Positions 40,031 through 50,390 of a stretch of 64,000 nt of DNA are shown here, piece after piece (position 1 is the first letter of the stretch; each line of letters starts with the position of its first letter). The DNA lies in the NCBI GenBank assembly GCA_023091735.1, contig JALKBU010000166.1, forward strand, positions 1-64,000, written 5' to 3'. Source of the DNA: Trichomonas tenax (taxonomy: Eukaryota > Parabasalia > Trichomonadida > Trichomonadidae). Position numbers and translations under genes: made by a program. Below the pieces are notes generated by a model, which worked only from the letters and a program-made list of their open reading frames with translations, made no database searches and was not told where the DNA came from.

Positions 40031-41175
40031 AAGAAGGTGTGGCACTCTGAATACGCATTCTGGGGGCACCATTTTCTGGCACCAACATCAACGCCAGTAC
40101 CTAATACCATAACTTACTTGGTTCGTGCGCTAATGTTTAGCAGTTGAAAAATCATTATCTTATTTTTTTATCCTATCAATATTTTACATGCTACATTTAA
40201 AAAATCACAAAAAGGACACTACTACATTACATCACAGACGATATTGGCTTTATTTATTTCATATTGATCAAAATCAAACTTGAATCTCAACATTCGACGA
40301 ATATTACATATTGATATATTGGACCTTCAATATGTACCTGTTACGAAGAACATGAAACGATACGATACTAATACATTGTCGCTAAAATATAATTCGAAAA
40401 AATTTATTCATCAAGTAATTTCAAATTGAAGACATACAACTAACACGCTTGTTTCAAACATGCTGGTTTGTTATATTCATTCATTTCACAACAAAATTTA
40501 TCAATTTTTTATTTCCTGTTCTTAAATGCATTTTTGCATACATGCTCTTACAAAACATATTATAGGTAATAAATAAAAACAACATTTATCTCGAAAAATA
40601 AAAAATATTTTAAAAAAATTATTTTAAGGGGGTCCCCCTCAATATTGTGAGGAACACGCCCGTAGACACCTAGATTAAAAAATGTAGTTTATGAGAACCT
40701 CAATTGGGAGTTTCAACTAGCTGTGATTTCAAAAGTATTTCTCAAGTTGTTCAAAAAACTTGATGTCATAGCTCGAACTAGCTAATGATTTATTATCATC
40801 GCTTCAAAACCAGAAAAATCACATCAAAAAATTGATTTGTTCAAAAATTACATTTTTGTTGAATTTTGAGCTAATCATTGGATAATATAAGCGATGTAGA
40901 TGCTGTATTGTAGTATATTTGAGCAAAATAAAATTGTGAGCAAAAAACGAACATCTCACAATTATTTTTCGATTTTAAGTAGAAAATATTACTAAGCATT
41001 GTATGTAGAATCCCAAAAGTGAGTAAAACGGTTTTAAAGATTAATTTTGAAATGTCTGTTCGGAGTTAATGCATATATTTGACAATGGATATGTATAGAG
41101 TATATACTGTTAATGCTATTTATCTAATTATTTTTTTTTAAAAAATATTGCAAATTCAGAGTGCCACACCTTCTT
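40031..41175. mobile_element. Inverted-repeat element, 1.15 kb, non-coding
   Basis: The ends are perfect 22-base inverted repeats: AAGAAGGTGTGGCACTCTGA at 40031 onward and its complement ending at 41175. The flanks AACAAAA (left) and AACAAAA (right, one base away) may be a 7-8 base target duplication. No transposase frame remains. Inside, 40626-40693 is a partial copy of the small element at 41901-42010. The element begins 44 bases upstream of the EF-hand gene's ATG. Confidence 0.75.
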
Positions 41176-41234
41176 AACAAAACGTGTTAAACACTTTAAA
41201 TAAGGCTGTCCTGGCTTCGAAACTTTGGGATTAG

Positions 41235-41450
41235 TTAGATATACTTGAGGTGATGATTATGACCTAAAATTAAAAGGAATTTTACTCTCTCATGAAATTT
41301 GATATATGATAAATCTATGAGACATACAATGATCGGCAATTCAAAGATATATTGTCTTAAATATTGTTCAAAGACTTCATTTGCTCTCTCTTCATTTTTC
41401 TCAATTTGCGATATTTTTGTTTCCTCGAAATTATTTTCATTTTGTTTCAT
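41235..41450 (-). CDS. Possible small protein or gene fragment, 71 aa
   Basis: ATG at 41450. The residues have protein-like composition: an acidic, charged N-terminus (SQIEKNEERANEVFEQYLRQ) then a hydrophobic part (FELPIIVCLIDLSYIKF). It may be the N-terminal remnant of a trichomonad ankyrin or similar protein, cut off before the inverted-repeat element that begins 60 bases downstream at 41175. No family is recognised. Confidence 0.25.
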   Translation of the reverse strand: MKQNENNFEETKISQIEKNEERANEVFEQYLRQYIFELPIIVCLIDLSYIKFHERVKFLLILGHNHHLKYI

Positions 41451-41900
41451 TTCTGCTTAAGCGAAAGCTTGTTTTTGCTTTTCATTTTATAAAAAGAAAT
41501 ACTATTAAGTTAATTTTTCTTCATAGTTACACATTAGACGCTTTCTTTTCTTCATAGCAAAATCTATTTACATCATATGATGAACTCTGAAGAATAGCAA
41601 TGAACAAATGCATATTGCCATCAGCAACTATTTAGATATTAACATAGGAATAGCTAGAAAGATTTAAGAGAATCAGATCATTGATATTAATTTGACGCAA
41701 AAATGCCACTTTAAATGGCATTCACTCCTATCATTATATACAGAGATTAGAACGATGTGATTTGGAATCTTCAAAGGTTATTCTGAAGGCGAAGTGAGTA
41801 AAAAAATAAGTTAAAAAGTGCCAGAATTGCGATATCGTAAAAATCTTCACTCAAATTCGATTAAATGTAATAATATTACTAATACTTCTGCTTTATTATA
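41451..41900. other. Intergenic stretch
   Basis: AT-rich; nothing recognised between the small fragment and the MITE-like element. Confidence 0.3.
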
Positions 41901-42010
41901 ATAAACTACATTTTTTTAATGTAGGTACTCCTCTCAATTTTTTCAAGGGGGCTCCCTCAATATTGTGAGGAACACGCCCGTAGAGTACCTAAATTAAAAA
42001 TGTAGTTTAT
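41901..42010. repeat. 110-base MITE-like palindromic element
   Basis: Ends 41901-41930 and 41983-42010 are reverse complements (ATAAACTACATTTTT and matching sequence through GGTACTC). The middle holds CTCAATATTGTGAG and AACACGCCCGTAGA. A truncated copy sharing AATATTGTGAGGAACACGCC lies at 40626-40693, so this is a dispersed family. Confidence 0.85.
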
Positions 42011-42269
42011 CATTAAAATAATTATTTGCCGCATAAATAATTCAACGTGCACAAATAAAAAACAATTTTTCCCCACAAATATTTTTTTGTGAATGATTTA
42101 TTTTCACACATAGAATCTGTTTCCACATTTAATTTTTTTCGATGATACAAAAAGTTTGGTCAGATAATACCTTTAAGAGATACCTCAGCATTGAGTTTAA
42201 AAGTGACATCATTCCTTCATCAATACAACGCTGAGCGATGTCGATATATACCATTCCATATTGTTTTTT

Positions 42270-43857
42270 ATGGGGCTTCTACAGGAAGGAAACATCAAGT
42301 CTGCAGCAATTCTTTTAGGTTTTCTTCAAGACATTAATGTCCGTGACAGTCATGGAAATACAGCACTTCACTGAGCAATGATGAATTTACTGGCAAAGCC
42401 AGAGGCTAAAAACTTCGTTTTGAAGCTAATACGAAAAGGAATTGATATAACAATAAAAAATGACAAAAATCAAACTGCAATTATGTGGGCGGCTTATTAC
42501 AATGATGAAGATTTAGTTAACATTTTAATTGCTATGAATGCAAACGTCGATGAAACAGATGAATCTGGACTTGCACCAAATCAATACCTTATTGTCAAAC
42601 ACGCAATTAAAAGAAAGCAGTTTTTAAATTCAAGAAAGATTGAACTGGAAATTCAAGTTCCACAGTCATTACTGTATTATATAATCCAAAAAGATGAACT
42701 TGAAGGTTGTAATTATTTAAATCAAGAATCAGATATTTATTTCCAAGATAAATATGGACGGAATCTTTTGTTTTACTGCATGGAATATCAGACTTAGTAT
42801 ATAATGAACAGATTAATTAAAAAGGGAATAGATCTCAATCATCTTGATAAAAATGGACAAACACTTTTGTATTATTATATTGATATGAAAGCATTTGATA
42901 AGTTTAAATTTTATCTGGAAGCAGGAGCAAATCTAGACATTCCAAATCTCGAAGGTTATCCTGTTCTTAATTATTTAGCAAAAAAACTTTCCACCTAGTG
43001 ATCCAATCATTTGCAAAAGCATTGATTGATAATAGAGCGTTAGTTGATAAACTTGATTCTAAAAAACATTCGCCTTTATATTACAATAATCCTCAAGTTT
43101 CAAATTGCTTAAATGAAGCAGGAGCTGACATTAATGTTTATAATGCAAATGGAGATCATATAATCTTCGATTTAATAACTGAAAAAGACGATACAACGGC
43201 AGTCAAGTTCATTGAAAAAGGTTTGGATATTAACATTAAAATGAAATCTGGTATTCCATTAATTTTTCATGCAGTAGCATGCAACCTGAAAAAACTAGCA
43301 AACATCCTGATAAGCAAAAATGTTGATGTCAGTTATAGGAACGAAGAAATGTCGTTACTTCATGCTGCTGCATTTCATATAAATCTGAAAGTTATTGAAT
43401 ATATGTTATAGAAAAATGTTAATACAGGTCTTAGATGTTTCACCAGTGCTTCTCCATTAATGCTTGCAATCGAGATGAACTCAGTTGATATTGCATTCTT
43501 ATTGCACCATGTTTCAGATCTATCAGTTATCGATGTCGAAGGAAATTCAGTTTTATCATTGGCGATCAAAAGAATATGTTTTCTCTTGCTGTATCTATTT
43601 TACACAACAAAAGCAGTCAGAAGTTGTATGAACTAGCGGATGTTTATGGAAATACACCATTATTGTTGATCTCAATGAAATATTATGAAAATTTGGATAA
43701 TAATAAAGATCAACTGTTAAATTTTGCGAAGGAATTGCTTCGTTTAGGCGCAAATATCAATGCCAAGAATATGCTTAATGAATCCTCTATCGATTATGCC
43801 AATAAAGCCAAATCAAAGGATTTGAAGAAATTGTTTCATGATAAAGGAAATATCTAA
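42270..43857 (+). pseudogene. Ankyrin-repeat pseudogene
   Basis: Starting at the ATG 42270 the reading gives ankyrin-type repeats (INVRDSHGNTALH, DITIKNDKNQTAIMWAAYYN, LNHLDKNGQTLLYYYI, NAKNMLNESSIDYA). It is broken by in-frame stops near 42373 (TGA), 42795 (TAG) and 43409 (TAG), and by frame changes near 42985 (a poly-A run) and about 43570. The remaining repeats, if joined, would make a protein of about 525 residues. Ankyrin proteins are one of the largest trichomonad families; this member is decayed. Confidence 0.85.
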
Positions 43858-43903
43858 AATATATAATTATATGATAAATCTATATACAATAATTTACTCT
43901 ATT

Positions 43904-46900
43904 TTATAACTCTTGGCATTTCTTCAATACGCTTTTATCTAGGCCAGCTTCTGATATATATTCAATGAGATTCAGCGGCCATTCGACGCTGCATTGTATG
44001 GCTGTATTTGCAAAGGCATTTTTGCCAATATATTCAACGGTATTTGCTATATCTAATGAAGTCAATTTCACGCACATTCTGAATGCTTCAGCACCAATAA
44101 TTTTTGCACCATCAGCAATTACGACACTATTCAGACGAATGCAGTTTGCAAAACAGCGAACTCCGAAAGCTTCGATGCCTGAAGAGAATTTGGCCGATTT
44201 AAGCGATGAACAATTAAAGAATGCATAGTTTCCGATTGTTTTGACACTATTTTCCATCTGAACGCGCATCAAATTTGAGCAATTAGCAAAGCAGCTGTTG
44301 CGTATTTCTGTAACAGTTCCTGGTACTATTACCTCATAGATTTCACCTGCACAGCATGCGAAGTCACCAAGAACTTGGCATCCATTCTTAATAACCAATG
44401 TTTTATGATTTGTGAGATCTGCATGTATCAAAGTCTTGTAATCATAAGTGTAAAGTGCATTGCAATAGTATGTGAAGAATGTATTTTCTATATCAATTTG
44501 GAAGCGACTTAAGAAAACGCAATTCCTGAAAACTTCTTTGCCAATCATTGACAAATATTTGCCGATGTAGAATATATCTATTGCAGCATAAGTGAAAGCA
44601 TAATTCTGTATTTCAACAATAGAATGGCATCCCCAAGCATCATGAAGAGAAAGACATCCGTAGTATGCCTTCTTTCCAATAAATGTCACAGAATCAGGAA
44701 CTATTGATTTAGTTAAATTAAAGCAATGGGAGAACGCCATCCTTGGAATTGTCCGAACAAACATTGATAAGTTGCATGTAACAAGATTCCAACAGTTTTC
44801 GAAACATCCATCTCCAAATGATATAACGTTAACTGGCATTAAGAATTCAGTCAAATTGTGGCAATGGCTGAAAGCAAAATCACCTATTGTAGAAAGAATG
44901 GAACTTGGTTTGATCCTATGAAATCCACACAATGAAAATGCGGCACTGGAAATATCGGTGATTGTGTCCATCATCACGAATTCCTCGGTATAAACTTTCG
45001 ATGCATAAACAATAATGAACTTTCCGTCACCTTTTTGATATAATGATCCATTAATCATTTGGAAGTTTCTGTTTCCGTTTGCGATGTCAAAAGTTGTTAA
45101 CTGTGTGCATCCGAGAAAAGCGCTTCCCTCGATATGCTTCACAGATGATGGAATGTTGATTTTTGTTATTGGAGTATTTGCAAATAAACGAGAAGAAAAT
45201 GATTTGAGATTAGAATCAGTTAATGATAATTCAACTAAAGTCAACTTTGAACAACCCTCGAAAACTCCGGGAACATTGATATTTCCTGCTAGTGTTGTAA
45301 TTGAGTTCATAATATAAACTTTGTCTAAAGCTGTGTAAGCATATGATGAGGGACCCAAATATGCGACTTGAGAAACTAATGGGAATAAAAGCGTCGTTAA
45401 TGACTCGCAGTTTATGAATGCGCCTTCACCGATTTCTATGAGAACTAAACAATTTCTTAAATCGGCGAGCTTGAGGTGTTTGAAGTCTTTGAAAGCATAG
45501 TCGCAGATTTTAGAGAGCTGACTGCCTGTTTCGAATGAAAGCGTGGAGAGTTTGTTTTTGGACAGAGCAAACGTTTCAACTGTAATCTCAACAACATCAC
45601 ATTCAACGACAGCATCAGTTAAAATTGGTTTCTGATATAACTGAGATTTGACTTCAGTAATGTTGCAGGCATTTAATAAACTCCATTTGAATCCAATATC
45701 TTCTGCTTTTTGCTTTGTAGCTTGATCCCAAATCACACATGTAATCGCATTGCAAAACTTAAAAGCTGAACTATCAATATCTGGCATTCCTAAGATCTCA
45801 ACAACAGAGAGCTTGAAGCATCTTCTGAATGCATTTGCTTTGATTAATCTCATTGATTTTGGCAATAAAATGTGCTTTAAGGAAGCGCAATGAACAAATG
45901 CATCTTCATAGATATCTTCTAATTGATCTGGGAATGTAACATATTTAAGCTTCACGCAGTCTCTAAACGCGTATGCATTAATTGTTCTGACTTGTGCAGG
46001 AATATCGATTCTCGCAAGATTTTGACACTGATCAAATGCGTGCGAACCAATATGTGTCAAACTCTGTGGAAGCGTGATGAATCTAATTATTGAAAATGCA
46101 AATGCATAATCTACTATTTCTGTAATTCCATCCTGAAGCTGGAGAGAGTTGGAGTAATTGTAAGGAACAAAGTAAATTACATCGAGAAAATGTGAGAATA
46201 AAATTCCATTCTCAACAATAAATTGTGTATTTCCTTGTGCAACAGAGATGATTTGTGTCTTTGATCCCCAAAGTATATTGTTCCATTGATGCAATTCAAC
46301 GGGTATTGAAAATGAGCGTAAATTAGTATATGCAAAAGCAGAATTTTCGATTTCTAAAACGGATCCAATATTCGATATTGATGAAAGATTTGTGCAATTA
46401 AAGAAGGCATAAGCTCCTATTGTCTGTAATTTGCCGAACGTAACTGAAACAAGAGAAGTACAGTTCATTAAAATGCCTGTTGGCAGAACTGTTATTGATG
46501 GTGGAAATGAAAATTCGGTTAAATTAATGCATTCTGCGAATGCATATTCATCAATTGTGGTTATCCAATCTTTCAAGACCATTGATTTGATAGATGATTT
46601 GTAGAATGCATAAGATTCAATCTTTTCGACTGAGTCAGGAAGAATAACAGGGTTAACATTCGAAAATGATAAAGCATAACTTGTAATTGTTTTTGTAGAT
46701 TTGTGTAGCGTCAAATTACATGTTTTACCAGCTGGAACGAACACAAATTCCTCATATGACGCAGAATAAACGCAGCCTTGGTAAATTGCAAAATTCGGAC
46801 TTTGAGATTCAGTGAAATTAATTTCTTCTAAGTAAAGACAATGGGTGAATGCTAAGGGTGATATTGTCTGTACTGATGCAGGTAAGGTAAGAGAAACTAT

Positions 46901-47413
46901 CGATGAATGAGAAAATGTTTTTGGATTGATTTGATTTAAAGTTGCTTTTTCCGAAAAAATGATTTCGGTGATTGTTTCTGAGCCGAATAATCCATAATCT
47001 TCTGGATTTGACTGCAGCAAAACAATAGAAGATGGAATTATTAATTTTTGTATTTTTGTGAATGCGAAGCAGCATGATCCAATGATACGTATGCTAATAT
47101 CAAGTGGAAATGTGAAGTTCACGAGTGAAGAGCAATTATAAAAAGCACGATCTCCAATGCGAACTAATTCTATGCAATTTCTGAGGTCAATCTCTTTGAT
47201 ATGGATGCAATTTTCAAACGCACTCTTTCCAATGGTACTAAGGTGAGTGCATTTTGAGAAGTTTAGTGTAAGTAACGTTTTTGTCGAATTAATAAAAGCG
47301 TTATCTGCAATTCGTTTCACAGATTCATCAAAAGAGAATGATTTTGTGTTGGGAGGAATCTCATCAGAACTTTGATCTGCTGATAAAGCCACACAAAATA
47401 ACAAGAATATCAT
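43904..47413 (-). CDS. BspA-like leucine-rich-repeat secreted protein, 1169 aa
   Basis: A signal peptide (MIFLLFCVALSADQ) is followed by about 45 TpLRR/LRR_5 repeats, each close to I..YAF..C..L...FP..V (for example IGSHAFDQCQNLARIDIPAQ). The pattern shows two tandem halves, each beginning with a tail-free start like VEITVETFALSKNKLSTLSF near residue 605, suggesting internal duplication. There is no transmembrane segment or GPI-like tail; the end is VLKKCQEL, so it is probably secreted or held at the surface by interaction. BspA-like proteins of bacteria and trichomonads bind host or matrix proteins. The gene is complete, unlike the copy at 37106-38600. Confidence 0.92.
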   Translation of the reverse strand: MIFLLFCVALSADQSSDEIPPNTKSFSFDESVKRIADNAFINSTKTLLTLNFSKCTHLSTIGKSAFENCIHIKEIDLRNCIELVRIGDRAFYNCSSLVNFTFPLDISIRIIGSCCFAFTKIQKLIIPSSIVLLQSNPEDYGLFGSETITEIIFSEKATLNQINPKTFSHSSIVSLTLPASVQTISPLAFTHCLYLEEINFTESQSPNFAIYQGCVYSASYEEFVFVPAGKTCNLTLHKSTKTITSYALSFSNVNPVILPDSVEKIESYAFYKSSIKSMVLKDWITTIDEYAFAECINLTEFSFPPSITVLPTGILMNCTSLVSVTFGKLQTIGAYAFFNCTNLSSISNIGSVLEIENSAFAYTNLRSFSIPVELHQWNNILWGSKTQIISVAQGNTQFIVENGILFSHFLDVIYFVPYNYSNSLQLQDGITEIVDYAFAFSIIRFITLPQSLTHIGSHAFDQCQNLARIDIPAQVRTINAYAFRDCVKLKYVTFPDQLEDIYEDAFVHCASLKHILLPKSMRLIKANAFRRCFKLSVVEILGMPDIDSSAFKFCNAITCVIWDQATKQKAEDIGFKWSLLNACNITEVKSQLYQKPILTDAVVECDVVEITVETFALSKNKLSTLSFETGSQLSKICDYAFKDFKHLKLADLRNCLVLIEIGEGAFINCESLTTLLFPLVSQVAYLGPSSYAYTALDKVYIMNSITTLAGNINVPGVFEGCSKLTLVELSLTDSNLKSFSSRLFANTPITKINIPSSVKHIEGSAFLGCTQLTTFDIANGNRNFQMINGSLYQKGDGKFIIVYASKVYTEEFVMMDTITDISSAAFSLCGFHRIKPSSILSTIGDFAFSHCHNLTEFLMPVNVISFGDGCFENCWNLVTCNLSMFVRTIPRMAFSHCFNLTKSIVPDSVTFIGKKAYYGCLSLHDAWGCHSIVEIQNYAFTYAAIDIFYIGKYLSMIGKEVFRNCVFLSRFQIDIENTFFTYYCNALYTYDYKTLIHADLTNHKTLVIKNGCQVLGDFACCAGEIYEVIVPGTVTEIRNSCFANCSNLMRVQMENSVKTIGNYAFFNCSSLKSAKFSSGIEAFGVRCFANCIRLNSVVIADGAKIIGAEAFRMCVKLTSLDIANTVEYIGKNAFANTAIQCSVEWPLNLIEYISEAGLDKSVLKKCQEL

Positions 47414-47468
47414 TTGTCAAATCTAATGTCAAAATATTTGTAAGTGTCAAAAAAAATCATCATGAAAA

Positions 47469-47684
47469 ATGGATCACTGGATCCGATACATCATTGCCCT
47501 TATGCGGTGGGTTGTTTTTCATGATGATATTGAAAAATTTGAAATCATCAATGACATTTTTGAGAGAATCCTATTTTTCTCACTGCACTCTCTCCGTGAT
47601 CACGGTGCTGTGGACTGCGATACCACGCAGCCATCGCAATATCACTTACACTCGGAAAAGCAATACTCCAATCAGATAATTTAA
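47469..47684 (+). CDS. Possible small protein, 71 aa
   Basis: A 71-codon frame starts with ATG at 47469, divergent from the BspA gene start 56 bases away. The sequence (FHDDIEKFEIINDIFERILF) has mixed hydrophobic and acidic residues and could be real or a fragment. No family is recognised; a competing frame overlaps it. Confidence 0.3.
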   Translation: MDHWIRYIIALMRWVVFHDDIEKFEIINDIFERILFFSLHSLRDHGAVDCDTTQPSQYHLHSEKQYSNQII

Positions 47685-47874
47685 TGCATTTTAAAAAGTT
47701 AGGTTTTCCGTCCTGTCCTTGCTGCAAAGGCCGTTAATAAGGTTTGAAAGAGGATTGTCTTACCAGAAAAGGTTATAAAACCTATATTTTTGAATGTTCT
47801 ACATTTTTATATGGGATTAATCATTCTTGTTTTATTATACATTTAGCTATTTTTTAATTCATAAAATCTCCCCT

Positions 47875-48543
47875 ACTGAATGTAAATGGTGCACTAGAAC
47901 TGGATCAATGTAATCACTAGTCCTAGTGCACCATTTAAATTCAGTGAAATAGAGAAATTTTGTGAAATTTGATCATTGATTTTCATCATATTGTTCTATT
48001 CCCATATTTTTTAGCGATAGTGTTACTCATACATGTGGTAGGTGACATGTGTACCAGGAAGAGTATCAAAACAACAAGTTTTGCTGGTGATTCATGTTCC
48101 TCCAAAAAATGTGTGCCAATAGCACATTAGGGCTTGAGAAATCCAATAAAAAGACACCGTTTACCATTGGCACACAGTAATGGACGAATTTTTATCAGAT
48201 GATTACATTGATTCATATAATATTGTGTTTGAGTCCTTGTTCTTGTTACTGAAACCACTGCACACATGTGCAATGACTAAAGAACCGTGAACAAAAACTC
48301 AAACAGAACAATTGGACGAGTTTCGATTTTCCACTCCACCAGATGTCAGTTGCATTATGAAACTTAAACAATGTGATAAATACTTCCAACGCATTATTAT
48401 AACAAAGTATCGGCGGAAATTAATTTCGATATTCTGGGTTGACTTTGAAATGCTGTTCTATGCACTCCAAATCGATTCATAAGTCAATAACACACATTGT
48501 CATTGAATTCTGAATCGATTTGGAGTGCATAGAACAGCATTTC
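47875..48543. repeat. Cluster of at least four hairpins
   Basis: Hairpin 1: arms 47875-47898 and 47922-47945, around AAATGGTGCACTAG. Hairpin 2: arms 48110-48120 and 48166-48176 (TGTGTGCCAAT). Hairpin 3: about 48227-48302, GTTTGAGT with ACTCAAAC and further pairing. Hairpin 4: perfect 33-base arms 48447-48479 and 48511-48543, with the word TGCACTCCAAATCGATTCA. Spacing is regular, roughly 100-150 bases. No coding sequence is present. Confidence 0.85.
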
Positions 48544-48781
48544 CCCTGTTTTAGCGTTTTTTCCCCTTCCATACATGGAACACATTTGAGACTTTGATGT
48601 TACGATAGAAGTGTGCTATATAGCTCAGACACACACTATGCGATGTGAAACTATCTTATGAATATACTATGCTATGCAATACTTGATATGGACATCAATG
48701 TATAATATTAAATAAGTGTTTTTAGATTGAAATAAACAATATAATCAAAATAAGTATAAATCATTATGTTGATAATAATTA

Positions 48782-50241
48782 TCATGGATTTGAAGAATAT
48801 TCGAAGAATCCGTTTGATTTCGAGTCCGTATAAACATCTGTAGATGAGTGAATCATTTGAAGACCGATTTCAAAGAGCATATGTTCTGTGCGAGTTTGTG
48901 GTTCACGAAGATAAACGGGTTCGTAGAAATGCATTGCGCAGTTCGGTGAGAAACATCCTCGAGCGAGTCCGATCTTACCTTCGCTGCTGATATAAATATT
49001 TGTTTGTCCGTAGTGAAGAATGCATCGATCGACGAAAACGCCTTTATATGCAACGACAATGTTATAACTGTATGCAAAATCGTAATTAGTTGAGTAATCT
49101 TTGCAATAGAATGTATCTCCATTTGAATAACGAAACACAGAATCGTGATCTGGAACTATCCACTCAGGAAACGGCTTATTCCTATTAATTGGAAACAAAA
49201 TTTTTGTAACTTTGTCTGACTTATGACATCCGATTTCATGACCTTCTTTATAGTATTGATGATGATTTTCTGATTTCGGACAATGTCTCTTTCAGAGAGT
49301 TGAATTTTCAAAGTGTTTAAATCTAGAACTTGTGGAACGAAGTCAGATTTTGAGGGCCTTATGAATTTCACGAGCATATCTGCAATTTTCCCGAGCAAAA
49401 CTTTGTATTTATTTGTTCGACGAATGTTCCTTCGATTTGATGGCCAAAAATAGCATTCGTTTGTATTTACATACTCTATACAACATTAGATTATTGAGTG
49501 AGAAGGACCTGCAGTTATAAAGTGAGAATGTCTTCCAATCAATAAATGTACTCCTAAATCAGCACAAAAGCCGATGACAACAATTGGATATTTGTTTCTG
49601 ATTCTAAAATTTTCGCTTTTTATTTCGAATCCTTATTTTATTTTTGCATTTGGATTATCTCTGAAGAATTCTTCAATCGTTTTAAAACCTTCGAAAGGAA
49701 CGTCGGTATTTACGTCATCAACTTGTTTTGCATAGAAGTGATTTGGGACATTATGATGTGGTCGCTTAAATGGTTTATTATCCTGATTGTAGACATCCAA
49801 CTTTGGAGGCTTTTCAGAGAACATATATTTCATAATGTCAAAACCGTACAATCATTCCTAAGATTTTACGGTTTTTTGTCACAATTTTTCGGAGTTTCTT
49901 CTTTTCAACAAACTTTTTCCTATGGCATGCTGCAGCAACTCTACTGTATCCATAGGACTAAACATAATGAATGCTGCCAATTTACAATAGACATCATCGA
50001 CGAAAGCAAAATTTATTGAAGCAATATTATCGAATTAAGTATGTCCAGGCGGATGCATCATTATAGAATGCAACACGTACGATTTAAATGGCAACATTTT
50101 GTGTACATCTGGAGTTCGATAATCGAGTGAAAATAGAACTAAATCAGGTTTATCGTGCACTGTAACTTTGTCGCTTGCAGTTCCGTTCATAATGCAATGA
50201 GAAGGAGGGCAGAAATAAAAGTATTTGTGTGCCAAGTCCAC
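48782..50241 (-). pseudogene. Broken gene of uncertain family
   Basis: Minus-strand coding character runs through several frames: 50035-50241 (KPDLVLFSLDYRTPDVHKML), 49633-49851 (FEGFKTIEEFFRDN), a stretch near 49500-49600 (YPIVVIGFCADLGVHLLIGR, then HSHFI), 49156-49398, and 48782-49198 (YSYNIVVAYKGVFVDRCILH). The GADLVxGxHxH-like part resembles CapA/PGA-type metallophosphatase motifs, and the last part could be its C-terminal domain; both are weak reads. Stops and frame changes separate all the pieces, so the gene is dead, or has at least five errors. Confidence 0.5.
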
Positions 50242-50390
50242 TGTGTTTGTTGCTGGACTGGATGTGGAGAAGTGTTATGTTTTTTCATCCTAAATTATAA
50301 GCAAATTAAATTTTTTTCATCCTTAATAATAATTGAAGTAGTTTGTAAAATGACAAGAACGATAACGATTACGAGTGAACTTCCCTTTTA

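Noticed and set aside
42270..43857. Stop-codon reassignment as an explanation for TAG and TGA inside the ankyrin frame
   Set aside because: Intact genes in the window use TAA, TAG and TGA as ends, and frame shifts also occur here, so decay is the simpler reading.
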